From positions 1-64,000 of the forward strand of contig JAJPHV010000081.1 in NCBI GenBank assembly GCA_021325095.1: a stretch of 64,000 nt of DNA. Direction: 5' to 3'. Numbering within the stretch: position 1 is the stretch's first letter; the number at the start of each line of letters is the position of its first letter. The position numbers were made by a program, and so were the translations under genes. Shown here in pieces: positions 25,512 to 34,096 of this stretch. This DNA is from Chloroflexota bacterium (GTDB taxonomy: Bacteria > Chloroflexota > Anaerolineae > Aggregatilineales > UBA2796). Under the pieces are notes generated by a model. It was given only the letters and a program-made list of their open reading frames with translations. It made no database searches and was not told where the DNA came from.

Positions 25512-26831
25512 ATGAACAAGACCTCCTTTTCGCTTTTCAGGTTGACAGTTGTGGTATTGTGTATTTTCACCCTGGCCGGTGTGTCCGGGCTGCAACGCAC
25601 GTCAGCGCTGGCTGAGAAGCCGATTACACTGTGGACAAAGCTGAATGCAGCCAGCCCGCAGACTTCGCAAGATCAGTGGCTGGCGGACACGCTCAAAGCG
25701 TATACCAAAGATACGGGCAACGAGGCGACCAACGTGGTGCTGCCTTACGACCAGATCAACAGCAAAATCAATCTGGCCGTGCAGTCCAAGGGCGACGTGC
25801 CCGACCTGGCAATGATCGATGGGCAATACCTGGCTTTCTTTGTTCACAACGGCACGCTCATGGACCTGACGGATTTCGTCAAGAGCGCGCCCTGGTTCAA
25901 AGACCTGACACCGTCCAGCATTGCAGCCTGCACTGCCCCCGACGGCAAGATCATGTGTGTGCCGGGTGTCCAGACCGCCTCCTTTGTCTATTACTGGAAG
26001 AGCATGTACCCGAATGGCTTCCCGGCGACGACGGACGATCTGTTGAAGGAAGCGGCGCGGCTCAAGAAAGAAGGCAAATACGCAGTCACCTTCAAAGGTT
26101 CGGAAAACTTCTCCCTTGAGGTCTGCTATTTCAGCCTGATGCACTCAGCAGGCGCGGCCTTCAACGACGAGAACGGCAAGGCGGCCTGGGCCAATCCCGG
26201 AACCGTCAAAGTGATCGAGTTCGTGCGGACGCTCTTCAAAGAGAAGTATGCGCCCGAAGTCGCGCTGGCGACGGGGTTTGATTATGAGAATGCTTTCAAG
26301 AACGCCGATGCGGGCGCACTGCTGGCTGGTTCGTGGTCTTATGCCTTCCTGAACCCGCTGACCGCGCCGGACGGCACGAAGTTCGACAACGGGCCGGACT
26401 CGGTTTCCAATGCTGCCAAAGCGGGCAAACTCGGCTACGCACCGCCCCTGGTCTTCCCCGGCGGCAAGCCCGCTTCGCAGGCTAACATCACCGGCTGGGC
26501 CATCCCGGTGGGCAGCCAGAACGTTGAAGGAGCAAAGGCATTCATCAATTACCTGATGCAGACCAAAGTGGACGCTGCCTTTGGCGTGGGTTTTGGGGCG
26601 ATGCCCGCCATGCTGTCGGCGCGCGCCGAGGATGTGTTCAAGGGCGACTACTGGAAGACTGTCGCCGAAATCCAGGAGAAATACAGTGTGCCGCTGCCCT
26701 TCCTGGTAGACTACGATAAGGGCATGTTGGCGCTGGCCGATACCTTCACCAAGCTGGTCAGCCAGCCTAACCTCGACCCGATGAAAGAGTTGCAGGCTGC
26801 CCAGGACAACTACAACAACAGCCTGGAGTAA
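25512..26831 (+). CDS. ABC sugar transporter, extracellular solute-binding protein family 1
   Basis: A 439-residue sugar-binding protein. The signal peptide covers about 1-32 (LFRLTVVVLCIFTLAGVSG). Family 1 features follow: ITLWTKLNAAS, YDQINSKINLAVQSKGDVPDLAMIDGQYLAFFVHNG, and ANITGWAIPVGSQNVEGAKAFINYLM. The start at 25512 has GAGGAG upstream; GTG three bases earlier is an alternative. It heads a three-gene unit with two permeases. The ligand is unknown; oligosaccharide is typical. Confidence 0.92.
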   Translation: MNKTSFSLFRLTVVVLCIFTLAGVSGLQRTSALAEKPITLWTKLNAASPQTSQDQWLADTLKAYTKDTGNEATNVVLPYDQINSKINLAVQSKGDVPDLAMIDGQYLAFFVHNGTLMDLTDFVKSAPWFKDLTPSSIAACTAPDGKIMCVPGVQTASFVYYWKSMYPNGFPATTDDLLKEAARLKKEGKYAVTFKGSENFSLEVCYFSLMHSAGAAFNDENGKAAWANPGTVKVIEFVRTLFKEKYAPEVALATGFDYENAFKNADAGALLAGSWSYAFLNPLTAPDGTKFDNGPDSVSNAAKAGKLGYAPPLVFPGGKPASQANITGWAIPVGSQNVEGAKAFINYLMQTKVDAAFGVGFGAMPAMLSARAEDVFKGDYWKTVAEIQEKYSVPLPFLVDYDKGMLALADTFTKLVSQPNLDPMKELQAAQDNYNNSLE

Positions 26832-26845
26832 GGTTCGTCACTTCA

Positions 26846-26882
26846 ATAGACCCGGGGAGCGATAACCGTTCCCCAGGTCTAT
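26846..26882 (+). other. Intercistronic hairpin between binding protein and permeases
   Basis: ATAGACC, one mismatch, GGGGA pairs with TCCCC, one mismatch, GGTCTAT around an 11 nt loop. Such hairpins after the binding-protein gene of sugar ABC operons (as in malE-malF) allow more binding protein than permease. No T-run follows. Confidence 0.55.
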
Positions 26883-26915
26883 GCACGCTAATGTTCTACA
26901 TTTGGAGTCCGCGCA

Positions 26916-27830
26916 ATGGTCACTCAGCCCGCCCGGTCTGCTGTCCGCACGACAACGCCAGCGGTAGCGCGCTCCCGCTTCAACCGGTTTGTTCCACTGT
27001 GGATGCTCCTGCCCACGCTCTTGATCCTGCTGGCCTTACAGCTTTATCCGGCTCTGTACAGCGTTTACCTGAGTTTCAACCGCATCCAGGCCGGGAATCT
27101 GATCTGGGTCGGGACGCGCAATTACGAGCGGCTGTTCAGGGATGCGCGTTTCATCGAGAGTCTGGGAACGTCCGTCGTGTTCGTCGGTTGTTACCTGGTG
27201 CTGACTCTCAGTATCGGGATGCTGATCGCGGTGCTGCTCAACCAGCGCGTGAAGCTGACTTCGCTCTACATGGTGCTGCTCTTTATCCCCTGGGTCGTTT
27301 CGGACGTGGTGGCTGGGACGATGTGGCGCTGGTTGTTTCAGCAGGACTACGGGATTATCCAGCAGTGGCTCAATCCGTTTACAAACAACGTTTCGCTGTA
27401 CGCCAACCCGACTGGCTCCATGATTATCGTGATTCTGGCCTCGGTCTGGCGCGCCTTGCCTTTCACGTCCCTGGTTTTCCTGGGCGCGCTGCAAACCGTC
27501 CCGCGCGAAGTCCTGGAAAGCGCCGCAATGGACGGAGCCAGCCGGATCACCTCGTTCTCTCGCATCAGCTTCCCGCTCATCCGTCCAACTTTCATTGTCG
27601 TGACCATCTTCACGACCATCGGCGGTTTGAATGCCGTCGGGCTGATTCTGACGCTGACCGGGGGCGGCCCCGGCGGTGCAACGCAGACGTCCGGGGTCTA
27701 TCTGTATAAGATCGGCTGGCAGTTCGGCGATTTTGGACAGGGGGCGGCCATTTCCGTCGTGCTATTCTTGATCAACCTGGTCGCCACGCTGTTCTATCTG
27801 CAATTCCAGCGCGAAAGAACGATGGGGTGA
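26916..27830 (+). CDS. ABC sugar transporter permease, MalF/UgpA type
   Basis: Channel subunit of 304 residues with about six transmembrane helices; the first starts near residue 26 (FVPLWMLLPTLLILLALQLYPALYSVYLSF). The ATPase-docking loop is EVLESAAMDGASRITSFSRISFPLIRP. It belongs with the binding protein upstream and the MalG-type permease 3 bp downstream. No ATPase gene accompanies them, so a shared MsmX/UgpC-like ATPase encoded elsewhere is inferred. Confidence 0.92.
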   Translation: MVTQPARSAVRTTTPAVARSRFNRFVPLWMLLPTLLILLALQLYPALYSVYLSFNRIQAGNLIWVGTRNYERLFRDARFIESLGTSVVFVGCYLVLTLSIGMLIAVLLNQRVKLTSLYMVLLFIPWVVSDVVAGTMWRWLFQQDYGIIQQWLNPFTNNVSLYANPTGSMIIVILASVWRALPFTSLVFLGALQTVPREVLESAAMDGASRITSFSRISFPLIRPTFIVVTIFTTIGGLNAVGLILTLTGGGPGGATQTSGVYLYKIGWQFGDFGQGAAISVVLFLINLVATLFYLQFQRERTMG

Positions 27831-27833
27831 ACG

Positions 27834-28679
27834 ATGGTCAGATCGGCCCGGCAAAAACTATTCGATACGATCAGCGTCAACGGGCTGCTCGTCATGGTCT
27901 GTGTGGTGTCGCTTTTCCCGGTGGCCTACGCCCTGACCACCTCGTTCAAGCCACAGTTCGAAGTGCTGACCAGGCCGCCCATGTTCTTCCCCCAGCAATG
28001 GACTGTCGAGGGCTACGAGGAAGTCATCTTCAATACCGACCTGATCCGCTATCACCTGGTCAATACCTTCGTCAATGCCTTTGGCGGGTCGGTGCTCACA
28101 GTGGCGATTGCGGTGCTGGCGTCCTATGCCTTCTCCCGTTACCGCTTCCGGGGCAGCAAAGTGCTGCAACTGCTCATCCTGGGCCTGATCATGATCCCCA
28201 GCCTGACCAACCTGGTTCCGCTCTACCGGATGGCAAGTGAGCTGGGCCTGCTCAACACCAACGTCTGGATGATCAGCGTCTACATTGCGGGGGGGCTGCC
28301 CTGGTCGATCTGGGTGCTCAAGGCATTTTTTGACTCGATTCCGGCGGAGTTGGAGGAAGCCGCGCAGATCGACGGGTGCAGCGTGTTGATGTCGCTGTGG
28401 TACGTGGTCGTGCCACTATCTGCGCCGGGGATGGTCACGGCCTTCCTGATGGAGTTCGTCTTCAACTGGAACGAATTCCTGGTGGCCGTCACCATGCTGA
28501 CCAAGAACACGGCCAAAACGGCTACCGTCGGGCTGTGGAGCTTCCAGGCGTCTTTTGAGACAGCCTTCCATGTCTGGATGGCGGCCTGCATCCTGATCAT
28601 GTTGCCCGTCATCGTGGCGTTCCTGATCGTGCGCCGCTCGTTCTTCCAGGCCATCTTGCAGGGCGCACTCAAGGGTTAG
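27834..28679 (+). CDS. ABC sugar transporter permease, MalG/UgpE type
   Basis: Second channel subunit, 281 residues and six transmembrane helices. The N-terminal GLLVMVCVVSLFPVAYALTTSFKP and the docking loop ELEEAAQIDGCSVLMSLWYVVVPLSAPGMV are typical. The gene begins 3 bp after the MalF-type permease. It is the last gene of the unit; the opposing sugar transporter operon ends 199 bp away. Confidence 0.92.
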   Translation: MVRSARQKLFDTISVNGLLVMVCVVSLFPVAYALTTSFKPQFEVLTRPPMFFPQQWTVEGYEEVIFNTDLIRYHLVNTFVNAFGGSVLTVAIAVLASYAFSRYRFRGSKVLQLLILGLIMIPSLTNLVPLYRMASELGLLNTNVWMISVYIAGGLPWSIWVLKAFFDSIPAELEEAAQIDGCSVLMSLWYVVVPLSAPGMVTAFLMEFVFNWNEFLVAVTMLTKNTAKTATVGLWSFQASFETAFHVWMAACILIMLPVIVAFLIVRRSFFQAILQGALKG

Positions 28680-28838
28680 CCCCGGCCAGATGCCTGGAAT
28701 ACGCCTTGATCGACTGCCAGTACGCTGAACAGTACGTTACAGTACGTTCCATACCCCGTGCGAAACCAACGGAAATGCAGGCCAGACAGGCGCGGCGATT
28801 TAACTTGTGTCGGGAAAATTACTGAGGACAGGAAAAGA

Positions 28839-28864
28839 CTTCCCCCTCCGGTTGGAGGGGGAAG
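28839..28864 (-). terminator. Terminator of the Rbs/Rha-type transporter operon
   Basis: A perfect 11 bp stem (CTTCCCCCTCC and its complement, GGTT loop) is followed on the minus strand by TCTTTTCC. It lies 13 bp after the binding-protein stop. The arms resemble the dispersed repeat but lack its GGTGAGG tail. The rest of 28680-28877 shows nothing. Confidence 0.7.
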
Positions 28865-28877
28865 CACGTCGCGGTGA

Positions 28878-30041
28878 CTAGAAGTCGAAGTTATCGATGT
28901 TGTCTTTGGTGTAGATGAAGGGCGGGCCAAGCAGAATTTCACTGCCATTAACGACCTTGAGCTTGCCCAGGCGTCCGGCCTCTACTTCGGTATCGCCGGG
29001 CTTGAGCTTGCCATCGACGACAGCGCGCATCACGTACACGGCGGCATAACCCAGGTCAATCGGGTTCCACAGCACGACGGATTTCACGCAGCCGGCCTTT
29101 ACGAAGGGCTTCATGGCGTTGGGCGTGGCGAGACCGACAACGGCCACCTTGCCGCACAGCTTGGCCTGGGTCACGGCGTCCGCCGAGTTGGGCGTGGCGA
29201 CGCTCGTCATGCCAAACAGACCCTTGATCTTGTCACCATATTTGTTGAGCAGAGTCTTAGCCTGGTCGAAGGACAGCTTGGCGTCTTCCTGGGCTTCCAG
29301 GGTTTCCAGCCACTGCATCTTGGGATGGCACTTGGCGGCATACGCCCACATTTCCGAGATCCAGCGTGACTGATTCGGGGTAGTGAACGTGCTGGTGACG
29401 ATGCCAAAGGCGGCATCTTCACCGGCCTCGGCAGCCATGCTGTCCATCATGGCTTTGGCGATGCCGTTGAATTCGGCCTGGTTAACAAACCACTCACGCG
29501 CATCCGGGTTAGAGTTCGCATCGTAGCCGATGACGTGAATACCCTTGTCCAGCGCCTTCTTCAAGACGGGCGAGATCGCAACCGGATCGTTGGCCGCGAA
29601 CAGAATACCATTCACGCCCTTCGTGATGTAGTTGTCGATGAAGGTGATCTGCTTATCGATGTTGGCTTCGGTGGGTGCGTCGGTGGTGACTTTGACGTTA
29701 CCCAATTCCTTGGCGGCTTCCTGCTCACCTTTGGTCGTCGCGGCGAAGTAACCAATGCCGATCAGCTTGGGCACATCCACCAGCGTGATCTCTTTGCCAG
29801 CCAGATCAGGTGGATTCTTGGGCTGGCCGCCGTCATACTTTGGCGCGGCGGGTTGTGTGGCGTTGGCCGCCATCGTCGCGGCGGCGCCGCCCGCACCGCA
29901 TTCGAGCGGGTTGACAGGCAAAGTATCCGCGCCATCCCACCGTTTTTCCTGAGCGCGGAGTGGCTGTGCAGGCGTGAAGACGCTCACAATCAACGTCAAC
30001 ACCACGATGAGGGCCAGGACGGAAAACGATCTTCTTCGCAT
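28878..30041 (-). CDS. Sugar ABC transporter substrate-binding protein, rhamnose/AI-2 type
   Basis: A 387-residue binding protein of the ribose/rhamnose group (periplasmic-binding domain 4). Residues 1-32 form a signal peptide. A low-complexity, Ala/Pro-rich stretch to about residue 70 follows before the domain starts at ITLVDVPKLIGIGYFAATTKGEQEAAKEL. The later TFIDNYITKGVNGILFAANDP and GKVAVVGLATPNAMKPFVKAG match RhaS/LsrB-like proteins. The start at 30041 has AAGGAG 7 nt upstream. It is the last gene of the operon. Ligand identity (deoxysugar, pentose or AI-2) cannot be settled. Confidence 0.88.
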   Translation of the reverse strand: MRRRSFSVLALIVVLTLIVSVFTPAQPLRAQEKRWDGADTLPVNPLECGAGGAAATMAANATQPAAPKYDGGQPKNPPDLAGKEITLVDVPKLIGIGYFAATTKGEQEAAKELGNVKVTTDAPTEANIDKQITFIDNYITKGVNGILFAANDPVAISPVLKKALDKGIHVIGYDANSNPDAREWFVNQAEFNGIAKAMMDSMAAEAGEDAAFGIVTSTFTTPNQSRWISEMWAYAAKCHPKMQWLETLEAQEDAKLSFDQAKTLLNKYGDKIKGLFGMTSVATPNSADAVTQAKLCGKVAVVGLATPNAMKPFVKAGCVKSVVLWNPIDLGYAAVYVMRAVVDGKLKPGDTEVEAGRLGKLKVVNGSEILLGPPFIYTKDNIDNFDF

Positions 30042-30192
30042 GTTTAGCTCCTTCAATCAAAGATTTGCGCCGTTAAGTTGGTCTCAGTCTCATTGCTCGA
30101 TAAGCATCACCTCCTCAATGTTATTGGGATACTGCCCGCCTCTTCTGGAGACAGGTGAGCCGTCAGAGTGAACCATCAGGATGACCGGCTCA

Positions 30193-31185
30193 TCAGCTTT
30201 CCCCGCGCCGCCACTGGACGAAGTTGTTGACCAACACGGCCAGGATCAAGACGGAGCCAACTACCACAATCGTGGCATCGCCCAGGAAACCGGACAGCGC
30301 CAGCCCATTTTTGAGGAGCTGGATCAGGATCAGGCCGATAGCCGTCCCGGCAATATTCCCAACCCCGCCGTTGATGCTTGTCCCACCCAGGACAACCGCC
30401 GCGATCACGTCCAGTTCCAGGCCCGTTCCCATATCGGAGCGCGTGGTGCTGACCCGCGAAACAAAAATGTAGCCGGCCAGCCCGGACATAAAGCCAGAGA
30501 AGGTGTAGATAATCAGTTTGTAGAGGTCAACCGGGATGCCTGAAAAACGCGCCCCCAGTTCGTTGTTGCCGATAGCATAGATTGAGCGGCCAAAGGGTGT
30601 GCGCGCCAGGATAATGCCGGTCAGGATAGTCGCCACGATCACGATCCACAACTGGCTTGGTAGGCCCAGGACCTCCCCCTGGCCCAACTGGTAGAACCAA
30701 TCGGGGAAACCCCTTGCCTGACGTGCCTGGCTGATGCCCAGCGCCATGCCCCGATAGAGTGCCAGCGTTGCCAGCGTCATGATCAGGGGTGGCACACCGA
30801 CTCGCACGATAAACAGCCCATTGACGAAGCCGCAGATCGCGGCGGTTAGCAGGGCGAGCACTATCGCTATTTCCAGCGGCCACCCTAGCTTTTGCCACAC
30901 GTACCAGATCATGACGGCAGTCAGGCCCAGGATCGAGCCAACGGACAGATCGATTCCCCCCGTGATAATGATCAACGTCATGGGTAGCGCGACCAGTGCC
31001 ACTTCTGTCAGCAACCGGCCCTGGTTCAAAATGTTGTCCAGCTTCAAAAACTGGTCGCTCTGAGTGGACAGCACCAGCGCCACCAGGATCAGGATGATGA
31101 AGAGGACGACTTCCCGGTTCAGGATGCGATCCCGCAAGCGCGGCGCACTGGGAACGGATGGGACAGATTTTTCGCTGGCTACCAT
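30193..31185 (-). CDS. Sugar ABC transporter permease, RbsC/RhaQ type (second)
   Basis: A 330-residue permease with eight to ten transmembrane helices. MTLIIITGGIDLSVGSILGLTAVMI is the family signature, and AIGNNELGARFSGIPVDLYKL and VLGGTSINGGVGNIAGTAIG follow. It is 4 bp downstream of its partner permease. The 151 bp to the binding-protein gene holds a lone perfect ribosome site, GGAGGTGAT, followed by only five codons (30090-30115). Pairs with the upstream permease as RhaP/RhaQ or LsrC/LsrD do. Confidence 0.9.
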   Translation of the reverse strand: MVASEKSVPSVPSAPRLRDRILNREVVLFIILILVALVLSTQSDQFLKLDNILNQGRLLTEVALVALPMTLIIITGGIDLSVGSILGLTAVMIWYVWQKLGWPLEIAIVLALLTAAICGFVNGLFIVRVGVPPLIMTLATLALYRGMALGISQARQARGFPDWFYQLGQGEVLGLPSQLWIVIVATILTGIILARTPFGRSIYAIGNNELGARFSGIPVDLYKLIIYTFSGFMSGLAGYIFVSRVSTTRSDMGTGLELDVIAAVVLGGTSINGGVGNIAGTAIGLILIQLLKNGLALSGFLGDATIVVVGSVLILAVLVNNFVQWRRGES

Positions 31186-31189
31186 GACG

Positions 31190-32203
31190 TTAGGCCCTTA
31201 TCGATCTCGACTGGCGGCGGCGGCGCAGGATGTCGGCGAGCACCGTGACCAGAATCAAGACGCCCGTAACAGCCTGCAACCAGAATGGAGAGACGTTAAT
31301 CAGGATCATCGCTACGCGGATCGCGCTCATCAGGATAGCGGCCAGCGTGGCGCCGATAACGGTTCCTGTCCCGCCCAGGATGCTGACACCGCCCACAACG
31401 GCTGCCGTGATGATAAACAATTCCAGACCAGGTGGAGGTGTGGCTTGAATCTGGCTGAATTGCGTTGCCAGGAGGACGCTGGAAATCCCAACCATCAGGC
31501 CGTTGATCATGAAGGTAAAGACAATGGTGCGCTGCACGTTGATTCCGGACAAACGCGCTGCTTCCGCATTGCCGCCAACCGCGTAGATGGCCCTGGCTCT
31601 CGCACTGTAACGCATCCAGATGGCGGCGATGATCGTCAACACCACCATAAAATAGATCGGCATGGGAATGCCGAGCGGAGTCAATTGCGCCAGTCCGAAA
31701 TCCGGCGGTAAGTCAGAGATCACTTTGCTGCCCGCCAGAATGACCAGCAGCCCTCGGATGACGCTGTGCAAGCCGAGCGTTAGCACAATGGCCGGGATGC
31801 GCAGGTAAGCCACTACGATACCGTTGAAGACGCCGACCAGCACGCCGACGATCAGCGGCACGATCCAGGCCACCCAGACCGGGAAACCACTGGTTGCCAC
31901 CGTCCCGCACAGGATCGCCAGCGCACTGATGAGCGGCCCGACGGAGATGTCAATGTTTCCGGAGATGATGACCATCGACATGCCGATAGCAGCAACGGCA
32001 ATGTAGGCGTTGAACTGAAAGATGTCCGAGAGATTTTCCGGGGCGAGGAAGCGGGGATTGATTGCGCTGACAATGATCGTCAATCCCACCAGGCTCAGGG
32101 CCAGCACGCCTTCCTGGGTCGCCAGCATTCTTCGTATAGCCCGGAACCAGCTATTCATGGCGTTGGGGGTTGTGGCTATCGCGGGAGGCGTAGTTGCGGT
32201 CAT
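31190..32203 (-). CDS. Sugar ABC transporter permease, RbsC/RhaP type (first)
   Basis: A 337-residue permease. The RbsC signature is GMSMVIISGNIDISVGPLISALAIL, with AVGGNAEAARLSGINVQRTIVF and VGGVSILGGTGTVIGATLAAI in the C-terminal half. Its start overlaps the ATPase gene end by 4 bp (ATGA), so the subunits are made in step. The order ATPase, permease, permease, binding protein is the same as lsrACDB; no lsrK, lsrF or lsrG homologue is nearby, so AI-2 uptake is not supported beyond gene order. Confidence 0.9.
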   Translation of the reverse strand: MTATTPPAIATTPNAMNSWFRAIRRMLATQEGVLALSLVGLTIIVSAINPRFLAPENLSDIFQFNAYIAVAAIGMSMVIISGNIDISVGPLISALAILCGTVATSGFPVWVAWIVPLIVGVLVGVFNGIVVAYLRIPAIVLTLGLHSVIRGLLVILAGSKVISDLPPDFGLAQLTPLGIPMPIYFMVVLTIIAAIWMRYSARARAIYAVGGNAEAARLSGINVQRTIVFTFMINGLMVGISSVLLATQFSQIQATPPPGLELFIITAAVVGGVSILGGTGTVIGATLAAILMSAIRVAMILINVSPFWLQAVTGVLILVTVLADILRRRRQSRSIRA

Positions 32204-33744
32204 ACGGTGTTCGTCTCCACTGCCGGCTGTGATTTGGGGGTGCGGTTGTGATCTGTTTCGCTCATCATGGCGGTGACAACGAGCTCCTGATTGGCCTCTT
32301 CGCGCGAGTATTCCGCCACAATCCTGCCACCGCGCATGACCAGGATCCGATCACTCATGCCAAGCACTTCGGGCAGTTCGCTGGAGATCATCAGGATCGC
32401 CAGCCCCTGTTGTGCCAGTTGGCTGATCAGGCGGTGAATCTCGGCTTTGGCACCGACATCGACGCCGCGTGTTGGCTCATCCATAATCAGCACGCGCGGC
32501 CTACCGGCCAGCCACTTGCTGACGACCACCTTTTGCTGGTTTCCGCCAGACAGCTTATTCACGATCTGTTCCGGGCTATAGGCGCGGATGCTCAACTGCT
32601 CGATCATGCGGGTCGCCAGATTCCTTTCGGCCCGGTTGTCGATAAATGGTCCCCGTACAAGCGCCCGCAGCACCGCCAGTGAGATGTTCTCGCGGATTTT
32701 CATCTGCCGGATCAACCCCTGCAAGCCCCGGTCTTCCGGCACGTAGGCGATGCCCAGCTTCATCGCCTGTCCGGGGTTCTTGATCTGGACGGGCTTGCCG
32801 TCGATCAGGATTTGTCCGCCATCAGGAGGTGTCATCCCGAAGATCACCTGCGCCAGTTCGCTGCGCCCGGAGCCAACCAGCCCGGCCAGCCCGACGATTT
32901 CGCCTGCGCGCACCTGCATACTGACATCTTTAATGAGCGGTTTTCGCCACAGGTTACGGACTTCCAGAACCGGCTCTTTGATGGTGGTGGGCAGCTTGGG
33001 AAACATGTCGTCAATCGTGCGCCCGACCATCATGCTGACCAGACTATCCTCCGTTGTTTCAGAGACGAGCCGCGTTCCGACGTAATGCCCGTCCCGCAGC
33101 ACACTGACGCGATCTGCCAGAATGAAGACCTCCTGCAGGCGGTGGCTGATGTAGATAATGCCAACGCCGCGTCCTCGCAGCAGCCGCACCGTGTTAAAGA
33201 GGCTCTGCACATCCGTCTCGGTGAGGGCTGCGGTTGGCTCATCCATAATCAGAATGCGCGCATTCTGGGACAGCGCTTTGGCGATCTCGACACGCTGCCG
33301 GTTGCCGACAGTCAGTGCGCCGACTTTACGGGTCACATCCAGCCCGTCAATTTCCAGCGAGGCAAGAATGTCTCGCGCTTGCTGGTTCATCGCCGTCCAG
33401 TCAATGGCGCCGAAACGGCCACGCGGCGCATGGCCCATGAAGATATTCTCGGCCACCGTCAGCTCTGGGTAGAGGCTCAATTCCTGGTAGATGGCGGCGA
33501 TGCCTTTGGCCTGCGCCTGCCCAGGGTCGCTGAAATGGACGGGTGAGCCGTCGAGCAGTATTTCTCCGGCGTCAGGGCGATAAACGCCCGCGATGATTTT
33601 GATCAGGGTGGACTTTCCCGCGCCATTCTCGCCCAGGAGGGCGTGAACCTCGCCAGGTAGAACGTCAAAACTGATGTTGTCCAGTGCCCGCACGCCGGGG
33701 AACGATTTTGAAATTCCGCGCAGTTGTAATAGGGGCTGCGTCAT
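32200..33744 (-). CDS. Sugar ABC transporter ATP-binding protein, RbsA/RhaT type
   Basis: A 514-residue double ATPase. Domain 1 has Walker A GENGAGKST (about 38-46), Walker B ILIMDEPTAALTE and a signature reading VGNRQRVEIAKALS. Domain 2 has a Walker A degenerated to GLVGSGRSE and a full LSGGNQQKVVVSKWL signature with VLIMDEPTRGVDVGA, as in RbsA, where only one site is catalytic. It is the first gene of the four-gene operon and follows a strong promoter with an operator. Confidence 0.93.
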   Translation of the reverse strand: MTQPLLQLRGISKSFPGVRALDNISFDVLPGEVHALLGENGAGKSTLIKIIAGVYRPDAGEILLDGSPVHFSDPGQAQAKGIAAIYQELSLYPELTVAENIFMGHAPRGRFGAIDWTAMNQQARDILASLEIDGLDVTRKVGALTVGNRQRVEIAKALSQNARILIMDEPTAALTETDVQSLFNTVRLLRGRGVGIIYISHRLQEVFILADRVSVLRDGHYVGTRLVSETTEDSLVSMMVGRTIDDMFPKLPTTIKEPVLEVRNLWRKPLIKDVSMQVRAGEIVGLAGLVGSGRSELAQVIFGMTPPDGGQILIDGKPVQIKNPGQAMKLGIAYVPEDRGLQGLIRQMKIRENISLAVLRALVRGPFIDNRAERNLATRMIEQLSIRAYSPEQIVNKLSGGNQQKVVVSKWLAGRPRVLIMDEPTRGVDVGAKAEIHRLISQLAQQGLAILMISSELPEVLGMSDRILVMRGGRIVAEYSREEANQELVVTAMMSETDHNRTPKSQPAVETNTV

Positions 33745-33816
33745 ATCTACCTATCAGTTCTCTAAGTAACGACATCCTTTTAGTGGTGCTGGTCGCGTTT
33801 AGCACCCATCAGGGTG

Positions 33817-33873
33817 AGAAATCGATTTCTGGACACTTATTCTTAATTATATGGCGATCCGGCGGGGTGTCAA
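33817..33873 (-). promoter_or_regulatory. Consensus promoter and palindromic operator of the Rbs/Rha-type operon
   Basis: On the minus strand TTGACA (33873-33868) and TATAAT (33851-33846) are exactly consensus with a 16 bp spacer. The perfect 14 bp palindrome AGAAATCGATTTCT (33817-33830) lies just downstream, spanning about +9 to +22, the place of a roadblock repressor site, LacI-like in form. No regulator gene is adjacent. The remaining part of 33745-34096 holds the untranslated leader and no gene. Confidence 0.8.
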
Positions 33874-34096
33874 CGAATTGCAGCCCGACACCAGGTTCGC
33901 AGTCGGCGAACTCAATCAGGTACAGCAACCGCAGTTGTGCCCAAGCCATTGTAGACCGTTTGCGCCTGACCCTCACCAAGTATATCCGTTCGCGAATCTG
34001 AACGTCAACGAAGATTGCAGGACAGGCAAGGGCACAAACTGGCACACTGCCAGACAGACGCGCCTGACCGGCCCTGCCGATTGCCTGACAACTGGT

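Noticed and set aside
28878-33744. A quorum-sensing AI-2 (Lsr) system
   Set aside because: Gene order matches lsrACDB, but no lsrK, lsrR, lsrF or lsrG is present; rhamnose or pentose import explains it as well.
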